A stretch of 64,000 bases of DNA from Symbiodinium natans (GCA_905221605.1 CAJNDS010000119.1:143501-207500), one strand, 5' to 3'; shown: positions 23,008-34,634, counted from the first letter of the stretch. Numbers and translations: made by a program. Notes: generated by a model not told the origin, from the sequence alone.

Positions 23008-23514
23008 GTGAGCCATCGTGAGGCAATAGAGGTCCTAGCGGTCACCTTAACCTTAGCAACCCGCGAGCTTCGACTCTCCGACTTCCTCCGTCTTGGGTAA
23101 ATCGCGGATTCCAGACACTTCTTGCGTCGCTTCCTCTTACTGTACCTAGTGCCAACAAAGTGCCGCAGGTCGTTGCCGGCGTGGGCAGTCTCCTTTTCTG
23201 CGACGCATCAGAACCGGCGCGCTTTGAAGAGGTTCGATTTTGAAGGGAACGGCCGCCATCTGAATGCCGTAGATCTTCATGGTCTTCAGCTCATGGGTTG
23301 ATGTTTGGTGAGCAGCTGTCACCCAGCAACGCAATGCACAACCTCTTTGCACGACACGAGACTCTGGACCCGAAGCCAACGCATCGATAGCCTAATCCCA
23401 GATCAACAACTGCGAGGACCCCGAGCTTTGTTCCCTGGCCACTTTTGGTGACGGGTCTGCCGCCTCCTTGGACGTCCATCACTTTGCCAAGGTGCAGCGC
23501 AGGTCGGGTGATCT

Positions 23515-23655
23515 CCCTCTCGCTCTCTCGCTCTCTCGCTCTCTCGCTCTCTCGCTGTCTCGCTCTCTCGCTCTCTTGCTCTCTCTGTCTCTCGCTCTCT
23601 CTCCCTCTCTGTCTGTCTCCCGCTCTCCCTCTCTCTCTCTCTCTTTCTGTCTCTG
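23515..23655 (+). repeat. CT-rich microsatellite (CTCTCG/CTCT)
   Basis: About 140 bases of pure pyrimidine with sparse G, units CTCTCG, CTCTGT and CT. Confidence 0.95.
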
Positions 23656-23865
23656 TTTTGGAGAAGGGAGGGAGAGCAAGATGAGGGGACGGTGGCAGGG
23701 TGGTCACCTGGCGGCTTCCGCAGGCCCATCGCAGCAGACAGCATTTTTCTGGCTAACAGCTGCGCCTCAAGTTTTCTGATGCCTACTCCGTGTGCAAGAC
23801 TGTATTGTCATTGCTGGCAATGGTAGGCACGTTGCACTTCACAATCCTTCGGCCATCCCTTGCAG

Positions 23866-23911
23866 GTCCTTGCCTACGGCCAGAGAATTCGCCTTGTCAT
23901 GCCAGCTGCTG
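23866..23911 (+). CDS. Ig-like domain micro-exon, type B
   Basis: After CTTGCAG the frame reads VLAYGQRIRLVMPAAG, followed by a GC donor (CTG then GCCC). It has the same shape as the exon at 56868 (V, then AYG, then a hydrophobic strand with P) and starts in phase 0. Confidence 0.45.
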
Positions 23912-23939
23912 GCCCATGATTATCTCTAAGCCTTATCAG

Positions 23940-24020
23940 GTCTGTGGCGTTCACAGGACACAAAAGATTCTATCTAGAGAGTGCCAAACACATCTCTGCA
24001 ATTGCTGCAGTCCAAGGAGG
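23940..24020 (+). CDS. Ig-like domain exon candidate, type C
   Basis: After TTATCAG the frame reads SVAFTGHKRFYLESAKHISA. The pattern VxFTGxKxxYLxS matches the third quarter of Big_5 domains (V-x-I-S-G-x-x-V-x-I-x-P). The 3' end is unresolved. A further small exon-like piece, VSRSVLVPLVQ, lies at 24154-24186 between CAG and CAG-GC. An early impression of a choline transporter-like protein was dropped. Confidence 0.35.
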
Positions 24021-24770
24021 GTCTCTTCGTTGCGGCCCGTCGGCCACTCGCTGCAGCAGCCTATCATGGCGGCAGCGCCTCGCACGAAACAGGAGTATAA
24101 CGGTAACCAAAAATGCGCAGATAGATGCTGTTGCCACGAGGACCGTAGTGCAGGTTTCAAGAAGTGTCCTTGTCCCGCTGGTGCAGGCTTTTCCATCCGT
24201 GAGGGTGACATCATCCCTCCAGCGGCACAGCCGCAAATATTGGGTCTTTCAGTCGCTCAAGGTCAAGGTTCTCGAAACACGTATCGCATGTGAATATTGT
24301 GAATGGTTTGCAATCTCTCCTGGTCTCACCTCAGACTGATACATTCAGGTAGTGCTTGAAGTTTAGTGATGGCCCTTCGCTCCTACTGCTCGCTCTTCCC
24401 TCTATCTAAACAGATGGTACCTTTCCCCCCCCCACCCGCGCAAGAATCTATGTTTGGGTTGTTTTCTGGGAGGGGTTTATCCTGTGTCTGATGGGACGTG
24501 GGTCAACAATCTTCTATATTTACAATTTTGAAAAAGCAACTGATGGCTTCAAACCAAGATGCGCAGCATTCTTGTTTTTTGGTCGTGTTCCTGGGGGCCT
24601 AGGTCAAAGCGATTTGAACTGATAGCCTCAGCAGTCAATGTTTGAGAATCAAGAGACTGGGGCATGTAGTCTTCATTGAAAAGTGCAAAAGCTATCCCAG
24701 CCCTGAGGAGCCAAGAGCCAAAATGCCACTCTTGGGTGTTGAGTTATCTTGCTCCGAGGCTTTGAGTGAG

Positions 24771-27580
24771 GAGCATCAGCCGCCCCAGCCCACGCACATC
24801 ATCAGCATCAGCCGCGCTGCCCTTCGCCCTTCGCCCCGGGCTGGCGCACATCATGAGCATCAGCCGCGCTGCCCTTTGCCCTTCAGCCCCGAGCCGGTGT
24901 GCATCATGAGCATCAGCCGCGCTGCCCTTCGCCCTTCGCCCCAGGCCGGCGCACATCATGAGCATCAGCCGCGCTGCCCTTTGCCCTTCAACCCCCAGCC
25001 CGCGCCCATCATGAGCATCAGCCGTGCTGCCCTGTGCCCTTCAGCCGCGAACCATCACGCCAGACGCGCTGCCCGTTCCCTTCTGACCCGAGCCCGCGCG
25101 CATCATGAGCATCAGCGCAGCCCTTTGCCCTTCAGCCTCAAGCCGGCGCGCATCGTGAGCATCAGCCGCGCTGCCCTTGGCGCTTCAGCCCCGAGCCGGC
25201 GCGCATTATGAGCATCAGCCGCGCTGCCCTTCTCCCTTCAGCCCCGAGCCGATGCGCATCATGAGCATCAGCCGTGTTGCCCTTTGCCCTTCAGCCCCGA
25301 GCCGGCGCGCATCATGAGCATCAGCCGCGCTGCAGTTTTTGCCCTTCAGCCCCGAGCCGGCGAGCATCATGAGCATCAGCCGCGCTGCCCTTCACCCTTC
25401 AGCCCCGAGCCGATGCGCATCATGAGCATCAGCGGTGCTGCCCTTTGCCCTTCAGCCCCGAGCCGGCGCGCATCATGAGCATCAGCCGCGCTGCAGTTTT
25501 TGCCTTTCAGCCCCGAGCCGGCGAGCATCATGAGCATCAGCCGCGCTGCCCTTCGCCCTTCAGCCCCGAACCAGCGCGCCGCGCTGCCCTTTGCGCTTCG
25601 GCCCGAGCCAGCGCGCATCATGAGCATCAGCCGCGCTGCCCTTGGCCCTTCAGCCCCGAGCCGGCGCGGATCATGAGCATCAGCCGCGCTGCCCTTCGCC
25701 CTTCAGCCCCGAAGCAGCGCGCCAGCCGCGCTGCCCTTTGCCCTTCGGCCCGAGCCAGCGCGCATCATGAGCATCAGCCGCGCTGCCCTTTGCGAGCCGG
25801 AGCGCATCATGAGCATCAGCCGCGCTGCCCTTCGCCCTTCAGCGCTACCCTTTGCCCTTCAGCCCCGAGCGGGCGCGCATCATGAGCATCAGCCGCGCTG
25901 CCCTTCTCCCTTCAGCCCCGAGCCGATGCGCATCATGAGCATCAGCGGTGCTGCCCTTTGCCCTTCAGCCCCGAGCCGGCGCACATCATGAGCATCAGTC
26001 GCGCTGCAATTTTTGCCCTTCAGCCCCGAGCCGGCGAGCGTCATGAGCATCAGCCGCGCTGCCCTTCGCCCTTCAGCCCCGAACCAGTGCGCCAGCCGCG
26101 CTGCCCTTCACCCTTCGGCCCGAGCCAGCGCGCATCATGAGCATCAGCCGCGCAGCCCTTTGCCCTTCAGCCCCGAGCCGGCGCGCATCATGAGCATCAG
26201 CCGCGCTGCCCTTCGCCCTTCAGCCCCGAACCAGCGCGCCAGCCGCGCTGCCCTCTGCCGTTCGGCCCGAATCAGCCGCGCTGCCCTTTGTCCTTCAGCC
26301 CCGAGCCGGCGCGCATCATGAGCATCAGCCGCGCTGCCCTTCGCCCTTCAGCCCCGAACCAGCGCGCCAGCCGCGCTGCCCTCTGCCCTTCGGCCCGAGC
26401 CAGCGCGCATCATGAGCATCAGCCGCGCTGCCCTTTGCGAGCCGGCGCGCATCATTAGCATCAACCGCGCTGCCCTTCGCCCTTCAGCCCCGAGCCGGCG
26501 CGCATCATGAGCATCAGCCGCGCTGCCCTTCGCCCTTCAGCCCCGAACCAGCGTCTGAGCCAGCGCACATCATGAGTATCAGCCGCGCTACCCTTTGCCC
26601 TTCAGCCCCGAGCGGGCGCGCATCATGAGCATCAGCCGCGCTGCCCTTTGCCCTTCATCCCCAACCCGGCGCGCATCATGAGCATCAGCCGCACTGCCCT
26701 TCGCCCTTCAGCCCCGAGGCGGCGCGCATCATGAGCATCAGCCGCGCTGCCCTTCGCCCTTCAGCCCCGAACCAGCGCGCCAGCCGCGCTGCCCTTTGCC
26801 CTTCGGCCCGAGCCAGCGCGCATCATGAGCATCAGCCGCGCTGCCCTTTGCCCTTCAGCCCCGAGGCGGCGCGCATCATGAGCATCAGCCGCGCTGCCCT
26901 TCGCCCTTCAGCCCCGAACCAGCGCGCCAGCCGCGCTGCCCTCTGCCCTTCGGCCCGAGCCAGCGCGCATCATGAGCATCAGCCGCGCTGCCCTTTGCGA
27001 GCCGGCGCGCATCATTAGCATCAACCGCGCTGCCCTTCGCCCTTCAGCCCCGAGCCGGCGCGCATCATGAGCATCAGCCGCGCTGCCCTTCGCCCTTCAG
27101 CCCCGAACCAGCGCCCGAGCCAGCGCACATCATGAGTATCAGCCGCGCTACCCTTTGCCCTTCAGCCCCGAGCGGGCGCGCATCATGAGCATCAGCCGCG
27201 CTGCCCTTTGCCCTTCATCCCCGAGCCGGCGCGCATCATGAGCATCAGCCGCGCTGCCCTTCGCCCTTCAGCCCCGAACCAGCGTGCCAGCCGCGCTGCC
27301 CTTTGCCCTTCGGCCCGAGCCAGCGCGCATCATGAGCATCAGCCGCGCTGCCCTGTGCCCTTCAGCCCGAGGCGGCGCGCATCATGAGCATCAGCCGCGC
27401 TGCCCTTCGCCCTTCAGCCCCGAACCAGCGCGCCAGCCGCGCTGGCCTTTGCCCTTTGGCCCGAGCCAGCGCGCATCATGAGCATCAGCCGCGCTGCCCT
27501 TTGCCCTTCAGCCCCCGAGGCGGCGCGCATCATGAGCATCAGCCGCGCTGCCCTTTGCCCTTCAGCCCCGAACCAGCGTT
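24771..27580 (+). repeat. 53-bp minisatellite array, about 2.8 kb
   Basis: Around fifty units whose core includes CATCATGAGCATCAGCCGCG and then CTGCCCTTCGCCCTTCAGCC and CCGAGCCGGCGCG. Shortened and rearranged units occur (for example without the CATCATGAG part). Two large blocks around 26400-26680 and 26960-27240 match with a 560-bp offset, so the array has a higher-order structure. Units with a GCAGTTTTT insertion lie at about 25331, 25492 and 26005. Long frames through it, reading like HHEHQPRCP repeats, are by-products and not a gene. Confidence 0.95.
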
Positions 27581-27642
27581 CACCGTGAGCGTCAGCTGCG
27601 AGCTTGTTCAGGAGCTCGGAACTGGCTTGTGAAGTTTAACGC

Positions 27643-27701
27643 TGGGGGAAAGGGGGAGTGGGGGGTTAGGGGGAGTGGGGGGTGGGGGGGGGAGGGGGTG
27701 G
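27643..27701 (+). repeat. G-rich tract at the 3' edge of the minisatellite
   Basis: Runs of G broken by AA, AGT and TTA. Confidence 0.9.
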
Positions 27702-29220
27702 ACACTTTAAACGGAGCCCAGCTGTTTGTGCCTGAGAGTCAACCTTTAAGACAAGTCTCCTCGTATCCGAAGTAAGCCAGTTGTTAACGGACAAACGCAC
27801 ATAAATCCTGTAGGTTTGCACTGCAACGGCGCGTTTTTGGCAAGCCACCGGGAATGAAGGGCAGCTCCTGGGACCCTCAGCAAGCCCGAAAATGTGTGCA
27901 AGTCTGGACCATTGCGATGGAATTGAAAGGGAATCGCGATGTAAAGTCAGGGAATGCTCGCATTCATCTACGTGACGCTCTCATGTGCATGCTACTTTTT
28001 CAGAGTAAGGGATGATAGCCAGGGGGGGCCTCGATTGTAGGTTTACATGGCGTTATGAAGATTCCTGAGTTGTTTGCTTTTTCTAGCCTATCCCTCGTGA
28101 CTGGTTGTTGAAACATAGTTAAAAACACTACATATACACGTGCTGAAAACGCTGGTGTCCGCAGCATATCTGGCCGTGTGACCCATGTTGGCTCTTTGCC
28201 TAAATTCCAGCGTCTACTTGGGGATAGTCTTGGGGATTGCTGTGTCCCGATGTGTATTTCCGCCTCCTGTAGGCTGTGTGAAGTTGTTTGCGTGTGAATT
28301 TATCGGCTTCACATGCACAGGTGTAAATTGATGGAATGTTAACGGGAATTGCCATATAAAGCTACAGGATGTATGGCGTTCCTACAGTATCAGTTTACAG
28401 AACAAAAGTTGAAAGTATAAGCGCATAAATAAATGACATAAATATAAAGAAGCATAAATACATAAATGAATATACTCGTATTTATATACACTGCAAGCGC
28501 CCTGAGCGTCCTAAGCGCCTTCCTTTGCTTCATATGGTGCGCTTTAGTTCTGTGGAATCCTGGAAGCTTGGAAGAGGCATCATGCAAATAGTTCGCTTTG
28601 TCGGAGGGACGTGGATCAGAAGATGTTGTAAGTGATGGAGGAAATCCTCCACAGCATTGGTGGGGGGGGGGGGGGGGGGGGGTTGTAGGATTTGCATTGG
28701 AGCCTCCATACTACGAACCCGCAGTTTTTTCTGGTATGCGCAAAGTTCTCAAGGGTGTGTCATGCACGTGATAGGCAGTGAAGGCCATCTGCGCTTCTAG
28801 TGAAGGGCGAGTGGGGAGTTTTTACACAAAGCTGTTCAAGCATGTGTTTAAGCAGCTCACTCACAGGATGGGCTGTTGAGATGCGATGTGGAGGGGCATG
28901 GGATTTGTGCGAGAACCTCCGCAGAAAATGGTCGTTTCATGTATTTGTTTTTGCATACATCTCACAAATTCCATAGGATGTGTGGTAGGATTACTGGGCG
29001 AAGTTCGTCACAAAAAATGGAAGGCTTCTTCTGCTTTATGTGGTCAAGACCGGAAGCAGCCCAATTTGAGGGGGAAATGCTTCTGTATACACAATGTGCA
29101 GATTCGTCCTTGCTTCAGGTGGTGCTTGCCGTGCAGGGCACAGAGGCTTGCCTGTGCTTGAGGACGTCTGACATCCTGGTCCAAACTCTCTTCCTCTAAA
29201 CTTTCTTGGGGGTTTCCAAG
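27702..29220. other. no gene recognised; AT-rich patch and poly-G
   Basis: An AT-rich patch with ATAAATA repeats lies at about 28415-28490, and a 21-base poly-G run at 28662-28682. At 29020-29200 the frame MWSRPEAAQFEGEMLLYTQ leading into LLQVVLAVQGTEACLCL looks coding but is unassigned. Confidence 0.4.
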
Positions 29221-29300
29221 GAAGAGCCGCGCGGCACCGTGACTTTGATCTTCTCAGAAGCTGTCATGTTCGAGGGCAACATTGGCAATCGAGGACCGCC
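29221..29300 (+). CDS. Ig-like domain exon, type A
   Basis: After TTTCCAAG the frame in phase 0 reads EEPRGTVTLIFSEAVMFEGN. TVTLIFSEAV is close to the consensus N-terminal strand of bacterial Big_5 domains (I-x-L-x-F-S-E-A-V). The 3' end is not resolved. Confidence 0.5.
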
Positions 29301-29583
29301 TGCGACATCCAGAAGGTTCTCTAAGAGTCATTGACCGCTGCTTATTGGCCAAAATTGGCCTCGGATTGAGATGGAGGCTTCTCCCTTTTCTCCCTTTCAA
29401 AAAGCCCTCGCCTTGCCCTGTGACCCCGAAGAAGCCCCGAAGGAATGTTGGAGCTGGTCGACGCCGACTCCCAGGCCTTGGGTCCATGCCATGGGGTATA
29501 AAAAGGGAAGTTCTCGGGTAAGGAAGCCTAGGCCCGAGGTTGCTGGCGCCACTGCGAGTCACAGGCGAAGCTCCACTTTGAAG

Positions 29584-29630
29584 CCATGGTGGAGGGCAAC
29601 CTGGTCATCATCTATGGCCCCTTCCAGCCA
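29584..29630 (+). CDS. Ig-like domain exon, type C
   Basis: Between CTTTGAAG and a GC donor (CAGCCAG then GCC). The frame reads MVEGNLVIIYGPFQP, the V-x-x-G-N-x-V-x-I-x-x-P strand of the domain. It is followed 20 bases later by a type D candidate. Confidence 0.45.
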
Positions 29631-29650
29631 GGCCTTATAAGCTTTGTCAG

Positions 29651-29740
29651 TTGAAGTTGCTCTGCGCTTCCAAGTATGTGAGGGACGCCATCTTAAGTTA
29701 CGGTTGAAGGATGTCTTCGCGGCAGTGCGGCAGGCCACAG
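29651..29740 (+). CDS. Ig-like domain exon, type D candidate
   Basis: Acceptor TTTGTCAG and donor CACAG then GTACTC. The frame reads EVALRFQVCEGRHLKLRLKD and then VFAAVRQATG, which could be the last strands of the domain opened at 29221. The final G-N motif is not conserved, so this is weaker than the other D exons. Confidence 0.35.
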
Positions 29741-30427
29741 GTACTCATTGCGGTCTTCTGCTTCGGCTCTTCTGGATCTTGCCGGCAATCGAGCAGCTCT
29801 GCTCGGAACAGGTTGCGCTTGCCGTCACGCCAACTTTTCTCTCACGCAGCATTACGCAGTCTGTGCCTTGCTGTGTTCTTTGCTGCTGACCCCCGACGAA
29901 ATTTGGAACACTGGACTGCCTGAACACATAAGTTCACATGGGCAAAACACGGAGAGATGACTAATCCGCCATGTCCTCACCACTGGCCATTTGAGCGCCG
30001 GAACGTGTACTTGTAGACATGTCTCGGCCCGTCTCGGCTTGGAATTAGAACGCTGTCTTGTGAGATCTGAGGCCCTCAACATGCCACTGCATCCTGAGAT
30101 CTTTGAGATTAGCGATGACACCGAAGGCCGGCTGCCTGTTTTTGCCAAGCAGTGAATGAGCAGACCTTTGATTCAGGCTATTGGGGGCCAGTTTAGGATT
30201 TTAAGTTCCACTCTTGGCGTAGGTGCTTCCCCCAACATTGCTCGTGAAAAACAGTGACATGATGTGAGGTCCCGTGGCCGAGCTACCCATGCACAGGGAG
30301 ATGCAGATGCACGACGTTTTCTACATTCGGCCCCTCGGTCAGTCAGGATGGGGATTCAGGGGCCATGGCCAATATGGGACCCTGGCACAACTTTGGGCGT
30401 TTCGCCGCCTTTCTCCATTTTTCCGAG

Positions 30428-30511
30428 GTTCGATGAGGCTGTGCTGCCCGGAAATGGCTCCATCATGCTGGAGACCATACCGCCCGAGTACTGCGGCATT
30501 GGCTGTGGCAG
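30428..30511 (+). CDS. Ig-like domain exon, types A+B fused
   Basis: After TTCCGAG the frame reads FDEAVLPGNGSIMLETIPPE, very close to the Big_5 core (F-S-E-A-V-x-x-G-x-G-x-I-x-L). It is followed by a donor GGCAG then GTTGGG. Here strands A and B share one exon, as at 6770 and 38871, while at 34587/34754 an intron splits them. Confidence 0.55.
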
Positions 30512-30892
30512 GTTGGGCATCTGCTTGTGTTTTTTTGGCTGCGAAACTTGGCTAACAGGGGAAGTACTGAGGCGTCAGCTACATCATTTGGTGCGTATTG
30601 GTCCCCAACCCTCCACCTCCACCCCTCCACCACCCCCTAATCCGCCGATTTCCGCTGATTGGTTCTTCAGGCGCGAAGTCAGCTCGTGGTCCCTCCGGGC
30701 CCTGCGCCACGTGCACTTCGAGGAGTTTGGTGCTTTGCGGAGCCTGATCCAGGCTGGCGTTTCGGGGGTTAGGTGTTGCAGGTGTTGAGGGGTTTTGGGG
30801 GTGTTGATTGTACCTGTTTTTGGAGTTTTGGGTGGTGTTAGGCTAGGGTCGGGGTGATAGGGTATTTGATGTTGTAGAGATCTTGCTTCTTG

Positions 30893-30925
30893 TTTTTTTT
30901 TTTTTTTTGGGGGGGGGGGGGGGGG
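30893..30925 (+). repeat. poly-T then poly-G
   Basis: About 16 T directly followed by about 17 G. Confidence 0.95.
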
Positions 30926-31469
30926 CGGTTGGAGGGCTTTAGGGCCTTAGCGGTTTCAGGGGATCGGGATTCAGGGTCAAGGCCCCCAAGCATCTGCAGA
31001 AGCCTGGAAAAGCCTTCAGCACCTAGACATGCCCGATGCGCAGTAACTCGAAGCGCTAAGTGCAGCGTTGAAGTCCGAACTGTTCCACTGTGGTTCAGGT
31101 GCTGCCTGAAAGGCCCTTGCTTCCAGGACTGCTCAGCTCTGGTTTAGGGTGTGGGTTTTCGGGCTTCAGAGCTTCAGGGTCCGCATTCCCATGGCAGAAT
31201 GTGACTGAAGACAGTGCAAGAAGTGTAGAAACTCCCTTTCTCTCTCTCTCTCTCACAGACACACGCAGGATTCACATACGACCTCATGGTTCTGCCTGCC
31301 TTCGCTGTGGACACAGCCACTCAGGAAGCACTTAAATGGCATTTCGTTCGTTGATTACGGTAGCTGGCTCGTCTACGTGCCTGCATGCTATCGCAAGGTT
31401 GGCAACATCCAATCGGACGACGTCTCTCGAGCTTATGCAGCGAGGCTGCACCCAATGCCAGTACAGATG

Positions 31470-31638
31470 TAGCTGCCGTGCGCCTCCGCCGAGTTTTGTC
31501 CCAATGCAAGCTTGGTGAATAGGATTAGTTCCTCCGAATTCGACGCCGAAGTGGATGAGTTGAATGAGTTACCCTCAAATCTCGAGCTCCATGCTGCAGT
31601 CGAACTTCTCTGCCGCGTTGCGCTAGTTGGGGGTTAAG
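31470..31638 (+). CDS. acidic coding-like segment, 56 codons, unrecognised
   Basis: Open from after TAG (31467-31469) to TAA (31636-31638). It reads FCPNASLVNRISSSEFDAEV, then DELNELPSNLELHAAVELLC. The regular amphipathic, acidic pattern is unlike non-coding DNA around it. No family recognised; borders unknown. Confidence 0.3.
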
Positions 31639-32077
31639 ATTTCCGTTCTGATACCGAGCGAAGGTGTGAAGGTTTCTCTTGGTAGGGGTGAAAGATGGCT
31701 CAAGTACCCAACGCCTCACTGACAAATTTCCTTTGAGGTCGTGGCCCTGCATCGGGATGCTACGCCGCCACGTCTCGTGGCAGCCCTGCTAGATGGTGCC
31801 CCGGCAGCACGGGACTGACGTTTCTACATCGCACCGTTCTAGCATCTGCGGGTTAGGAACGACAATAGCGCGCCAGGCCGCGCCGCACCAACCATCTTCG
31901 ACCAGGCAGTGGGCTCGGTACCGCTCAGTAGGGCTCAGCCAAAGTTTAAGCGGCTTAAGTGCAATTGTGGAAGAAACGCGAAGAACTTGCCTGAAGTCCC
32001 GCAAAGGATGCCTCAGCCACGGGCCTGGAGCTGCTCTTCAGCGAGGACCGCTGCTCTGTAAGCTCCTCTCCGCAATT

Positions 32078-32118
32078 GCTTACTCTGCTTACTCTGCTTA
32101 CTCTGCTTACTCTGCTTC
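32078..32118 (+). repeat. 9-bp tandem repeat, CTTACTCTG
   Basis: Four perfect copies, creating a YSAYSA stretch in an otherwise doubtful 285-codon frame (31793-32650). Confidence 0.9.
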
Positions 32119-32828
32119 CTTGGAGTCCACTGGTCAACAAATGGCTCTGCTCGTGGCCTCGTTGCGATTGCAAGTGTCTCATGTTTCGCCAGTCGTTGGG
32201 GCCGCTCGACACATCGTCCACATCGTCCTCCCCGCTGCGTCTGGTCCCGGACAACGGTCGGGAGCCCAGCTATTGCTGGAGCAAATCAAAGCAGTGGGGC
32301 TGACAAGGTCTGCCGCATCAGTACACGGAAAAGTCAGGGTCGTGGTGTTGGGGTTTCTGGGTCTTGAATTTGCGGGAAAGCGGTTTACAGGGTTAGGGCC
32401 AGGGTGCGTATGTTGGGGGGAGGTGAGCGGGTTCTGTCTTGCGTCTGGCCGGGCTGATTCGCTGCTTTTGGCATCTTCGCCTGGAATGAAGGTGGAGATC
32501 GCTGCAGTGAAGATGGTGCCTGCATGCCGCGCAGGACTCGCAGAGCTGAAGCCAGGAAGCACGAATGCGAAAGAGAGGAGACGAAGAGAGGCCCAAAGGC
32601 CACAGGCCCTTGAGCAACTTCGAAACAGAAAACTCCTGCAAGACCGGTAGAGCTTGAACTGACAGTAGGTGCTCAGCCCAAGCAGGAACTGCTCCTTGCC
32701 TTGTGGCTTCATCCCGGCCAGCCGGCCGGTTGAAATTCCGGCTTCCGCCTTGGAAATCAGGTGCGGGCATGGCTGATTCGGTGGGTTTTTGCCGACCAGC
32801 GGTGTGTGATTGTGTTAAGTCAACCATT

Positions 32829-32895
32829 CTCCTCACCTCCTCGACTCCTCACCTCCTCGCCGCCTCAACTCCTCGCCTCCTCGCCTCCTCGCCCG
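32829..32895 (+). repeat. CTCCTCGCC-type repeat
   Basis: Imperfect CTCCTCACC, CTCCTCGAC and CTCCTCGCC units. Confidence 0.9.
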
Positions 32896-32989
32896 GTATC
32901 CCGCCTGGTCTCCTGGGTCCTGGGCTTGGTCCCTGGAGAGCCCAGACCCAAGACAAAAAACCCGCCGGTCGTCCTTGTGCCGCAGAATC

Positions 32990-33430
32990 CACCGAGTCTC
33001 CCTGGAGTGCCCCCCCGCAGAGACAAATCCCGCCGAGCAGGTCTGGAGTACCCACCTCCAGAAAACTTGCACTGAATCCTGCCCAGTTCCTCAAGCTGCA
33101 AAGAATCCCGCCGAGTATTTTTGGAGTGTCCACCACAAGAAAAGCCTACGGAGAATCCTGTCGAGTAAACAGAGAAACCCACCCCAGCGAAGCCCGCAGG
33201 GAATCCCGCCAATCCCTCACATAGAAGCTCTCCCTGGCGTGCCCAATTGCCGCGAAACCCGCAGAGTTTTGCCCAGGATCCCTGGCGTGCCCATCCCCAA
33301 GAAGCGCCGAGTCAGAGAAACCTGCAGAGATTCCCGCAGACAGTCCCGTCGAGTGTCTTTGCAGTGCCTTAAGAGAAGCCCCCAAAGAATGCCTCCGAGT
33401 ATTCCTTGAGTGCCATTCTTCAGAGAAGGT
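32990..33430 (+). repeat. degenerate tandem repeat, period about 45-80 bp
   Basis: Recurring blocks AATCCCGCCGAG, TGGAGTGCCC/TGGCGTGCCC and AGAGAAACC at irregular spacing. All + frames and several - frames stay open, which is the mark of an old satellite rather than a gene. Confidence 0.6.
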
Positions 33431-34063
33431 TGTGCGTTGTTGCAAAACGCGGTCTCAGCGGACTGAAGCAATCTTGAACGGCCCTGTACGTGTTTTGCCA
33501 TTATATGCCATTGCTTGGCAGGGGCGCTGTCATCAGCGTCGACTTGATGCATCTGCCTGCGTTGGAGTATGGCCGCGGCTACAGGAGCGCGGAGCAACCA
33601 TGCACTCCTTCAGCCCAAGCCAAGCCGCGAAGCTTCGAGTGCCCTCAGGTTTGCTGCAAGTCCTGCGATCACAGCTTCTCGAATCGTCACTGCTCAGCAC
33701 TTTCTTTGCCTCTAACATTCGTCAGGCTGGAGGCGATGGCAGAACAAATTCTGGACCTCGCCGGCAGCCCGTCAGCACTCTAAATGATCACGTGCTTAGA
33801 GAATCTTAGAGATGTAGACCCTGGGTTGCTGTATTCAGCCCGGCCTGCAACAAACACATGGGTCCCAAAATAGAACCTCTCACCACGGACGCTGATTCGA
33901 AACATTGCGGCCCATGAATCTGCAAAGGCAATACTGCTCTCCCCGCAGAACCCGGTGGGCCAGCTGCGCCCCTTCGGCTACAAAGCAGAAGGACCATTGA
34001 GGAGTCAGAGTTAGGAAGTCCCTGCTTTGATTCGAATGCGAATTCACACGGCACGTGATTTGC

Positions 34064-34316
34064 AAGGTTGGTCTTCGCCGTAGCGAACTCCGAGGCACGC
34101 CTGCAACCACTGCAAAAACTGCTGTCACGGAAGGCTGATGGTGAGTTTGAAATGCGTGGCGATTACTACCATTACATGGACGTGATGCGATGTGATCACA
34201 GGAACATCATCCTTGAATCTTTGAGAACGCGTGCCTTATACCATTCTGTGCCGGTTGCAGATCGTTATAGGCTTGACCTTAGGACCTTCGCGGCTCATTG
34301 CACCGCACCAGGATGA
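34064..34316 (+). CDS. coding-like segment of 83 codons, unrecognised
   Basis: The frame reads VFAVANSEARLQPLQKLLSR, then GDYYHYMDVMRCDHRNIILE, and ends TGA at 34314-34316. A consensus donor lies inside it (GATG then GTGAGTTT at 34140), so it could be one exon to 34139 or run through. No domain recognised. Confidence 0.35.
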
Positions 34317-34519
34317 GACAGCAGAGGACCCAGAGATCGTGGCGACCTGGCCATCAAACGGCGAGCTGATGGCTTGGTGCTCAGAGGCTCAGGCCGAAGG
34401 AAGTCCTTAGCAGGCTTAGTTGTCGCAGATTTTTTCAGCCGATCCAAAGGTTCTCCTTTTGTTTTTTTTGGTTTTCTCTTGTACAACAGTAAATAGTCGA
34501 GATTGCAAGGATAGATTCA

Positions 34520-34538
34520 CCCCCCCCCCCCCCCCCCC
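34520..34538 (+). repeat. poly-C run
   Basis: About 19 C. Confidence 0.95.
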
Positions 34539-34586
34539 TTATGAAGCAGAAGTGGTGGCCAGAGAATGGCATGGAAAGCCTCGCAG

Positions 34587-34634
34587 GTCCCGCAAATCAC
34601 AGCGGTGCAGATGATGTTTGATCGGCCTATCCAG
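34587..34634 (+). CDS. Ig-like domain micro-exon, type A
   Basis: 48 bases, phase 0 at both ends, between CTCGCAG and a GC donor (ATCCAG then GCAAG). Reads VPQITAVQMMFDRPIQ. With the next exon it gives FDRPIQ|VGHGHFVLMP, matching the domain core F-S-E-x-V-Q-x-G-x-G-x-x-x-L. Function of the host protein unknown. Confidence 0.6.

Noticed and set aside
23944-24339. Choline transporter-like protein
   Set aside because: The resemblance was limited to a short hydrophobic stretch. Splice-bounded pieces fit the Ig-like series better.
24771-27580. CRISPR array
   Set aside because: Repeat units are contiguous without unique spacers, and the DNA is eukaryotic.
24642-27632. Repeated HHEHQPRCP-type proteins
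   Set aside because: They are translations of the 53-bp minisatellite. Unit length is not a multiple of three, so frames change from unit to unit.
31793-32650. 285-codon + strand frame
   Set aside because: No recognisable domain, partly built on a 9-bp tandem repeat, overlapped by equally open minus-strand frames, and lacking splice borders.
32703-33445. Collagen- or proline-rich protein frames on both strands
   Set aside because: They track the CTCCTCGCC repeat and the degenerate satellite.
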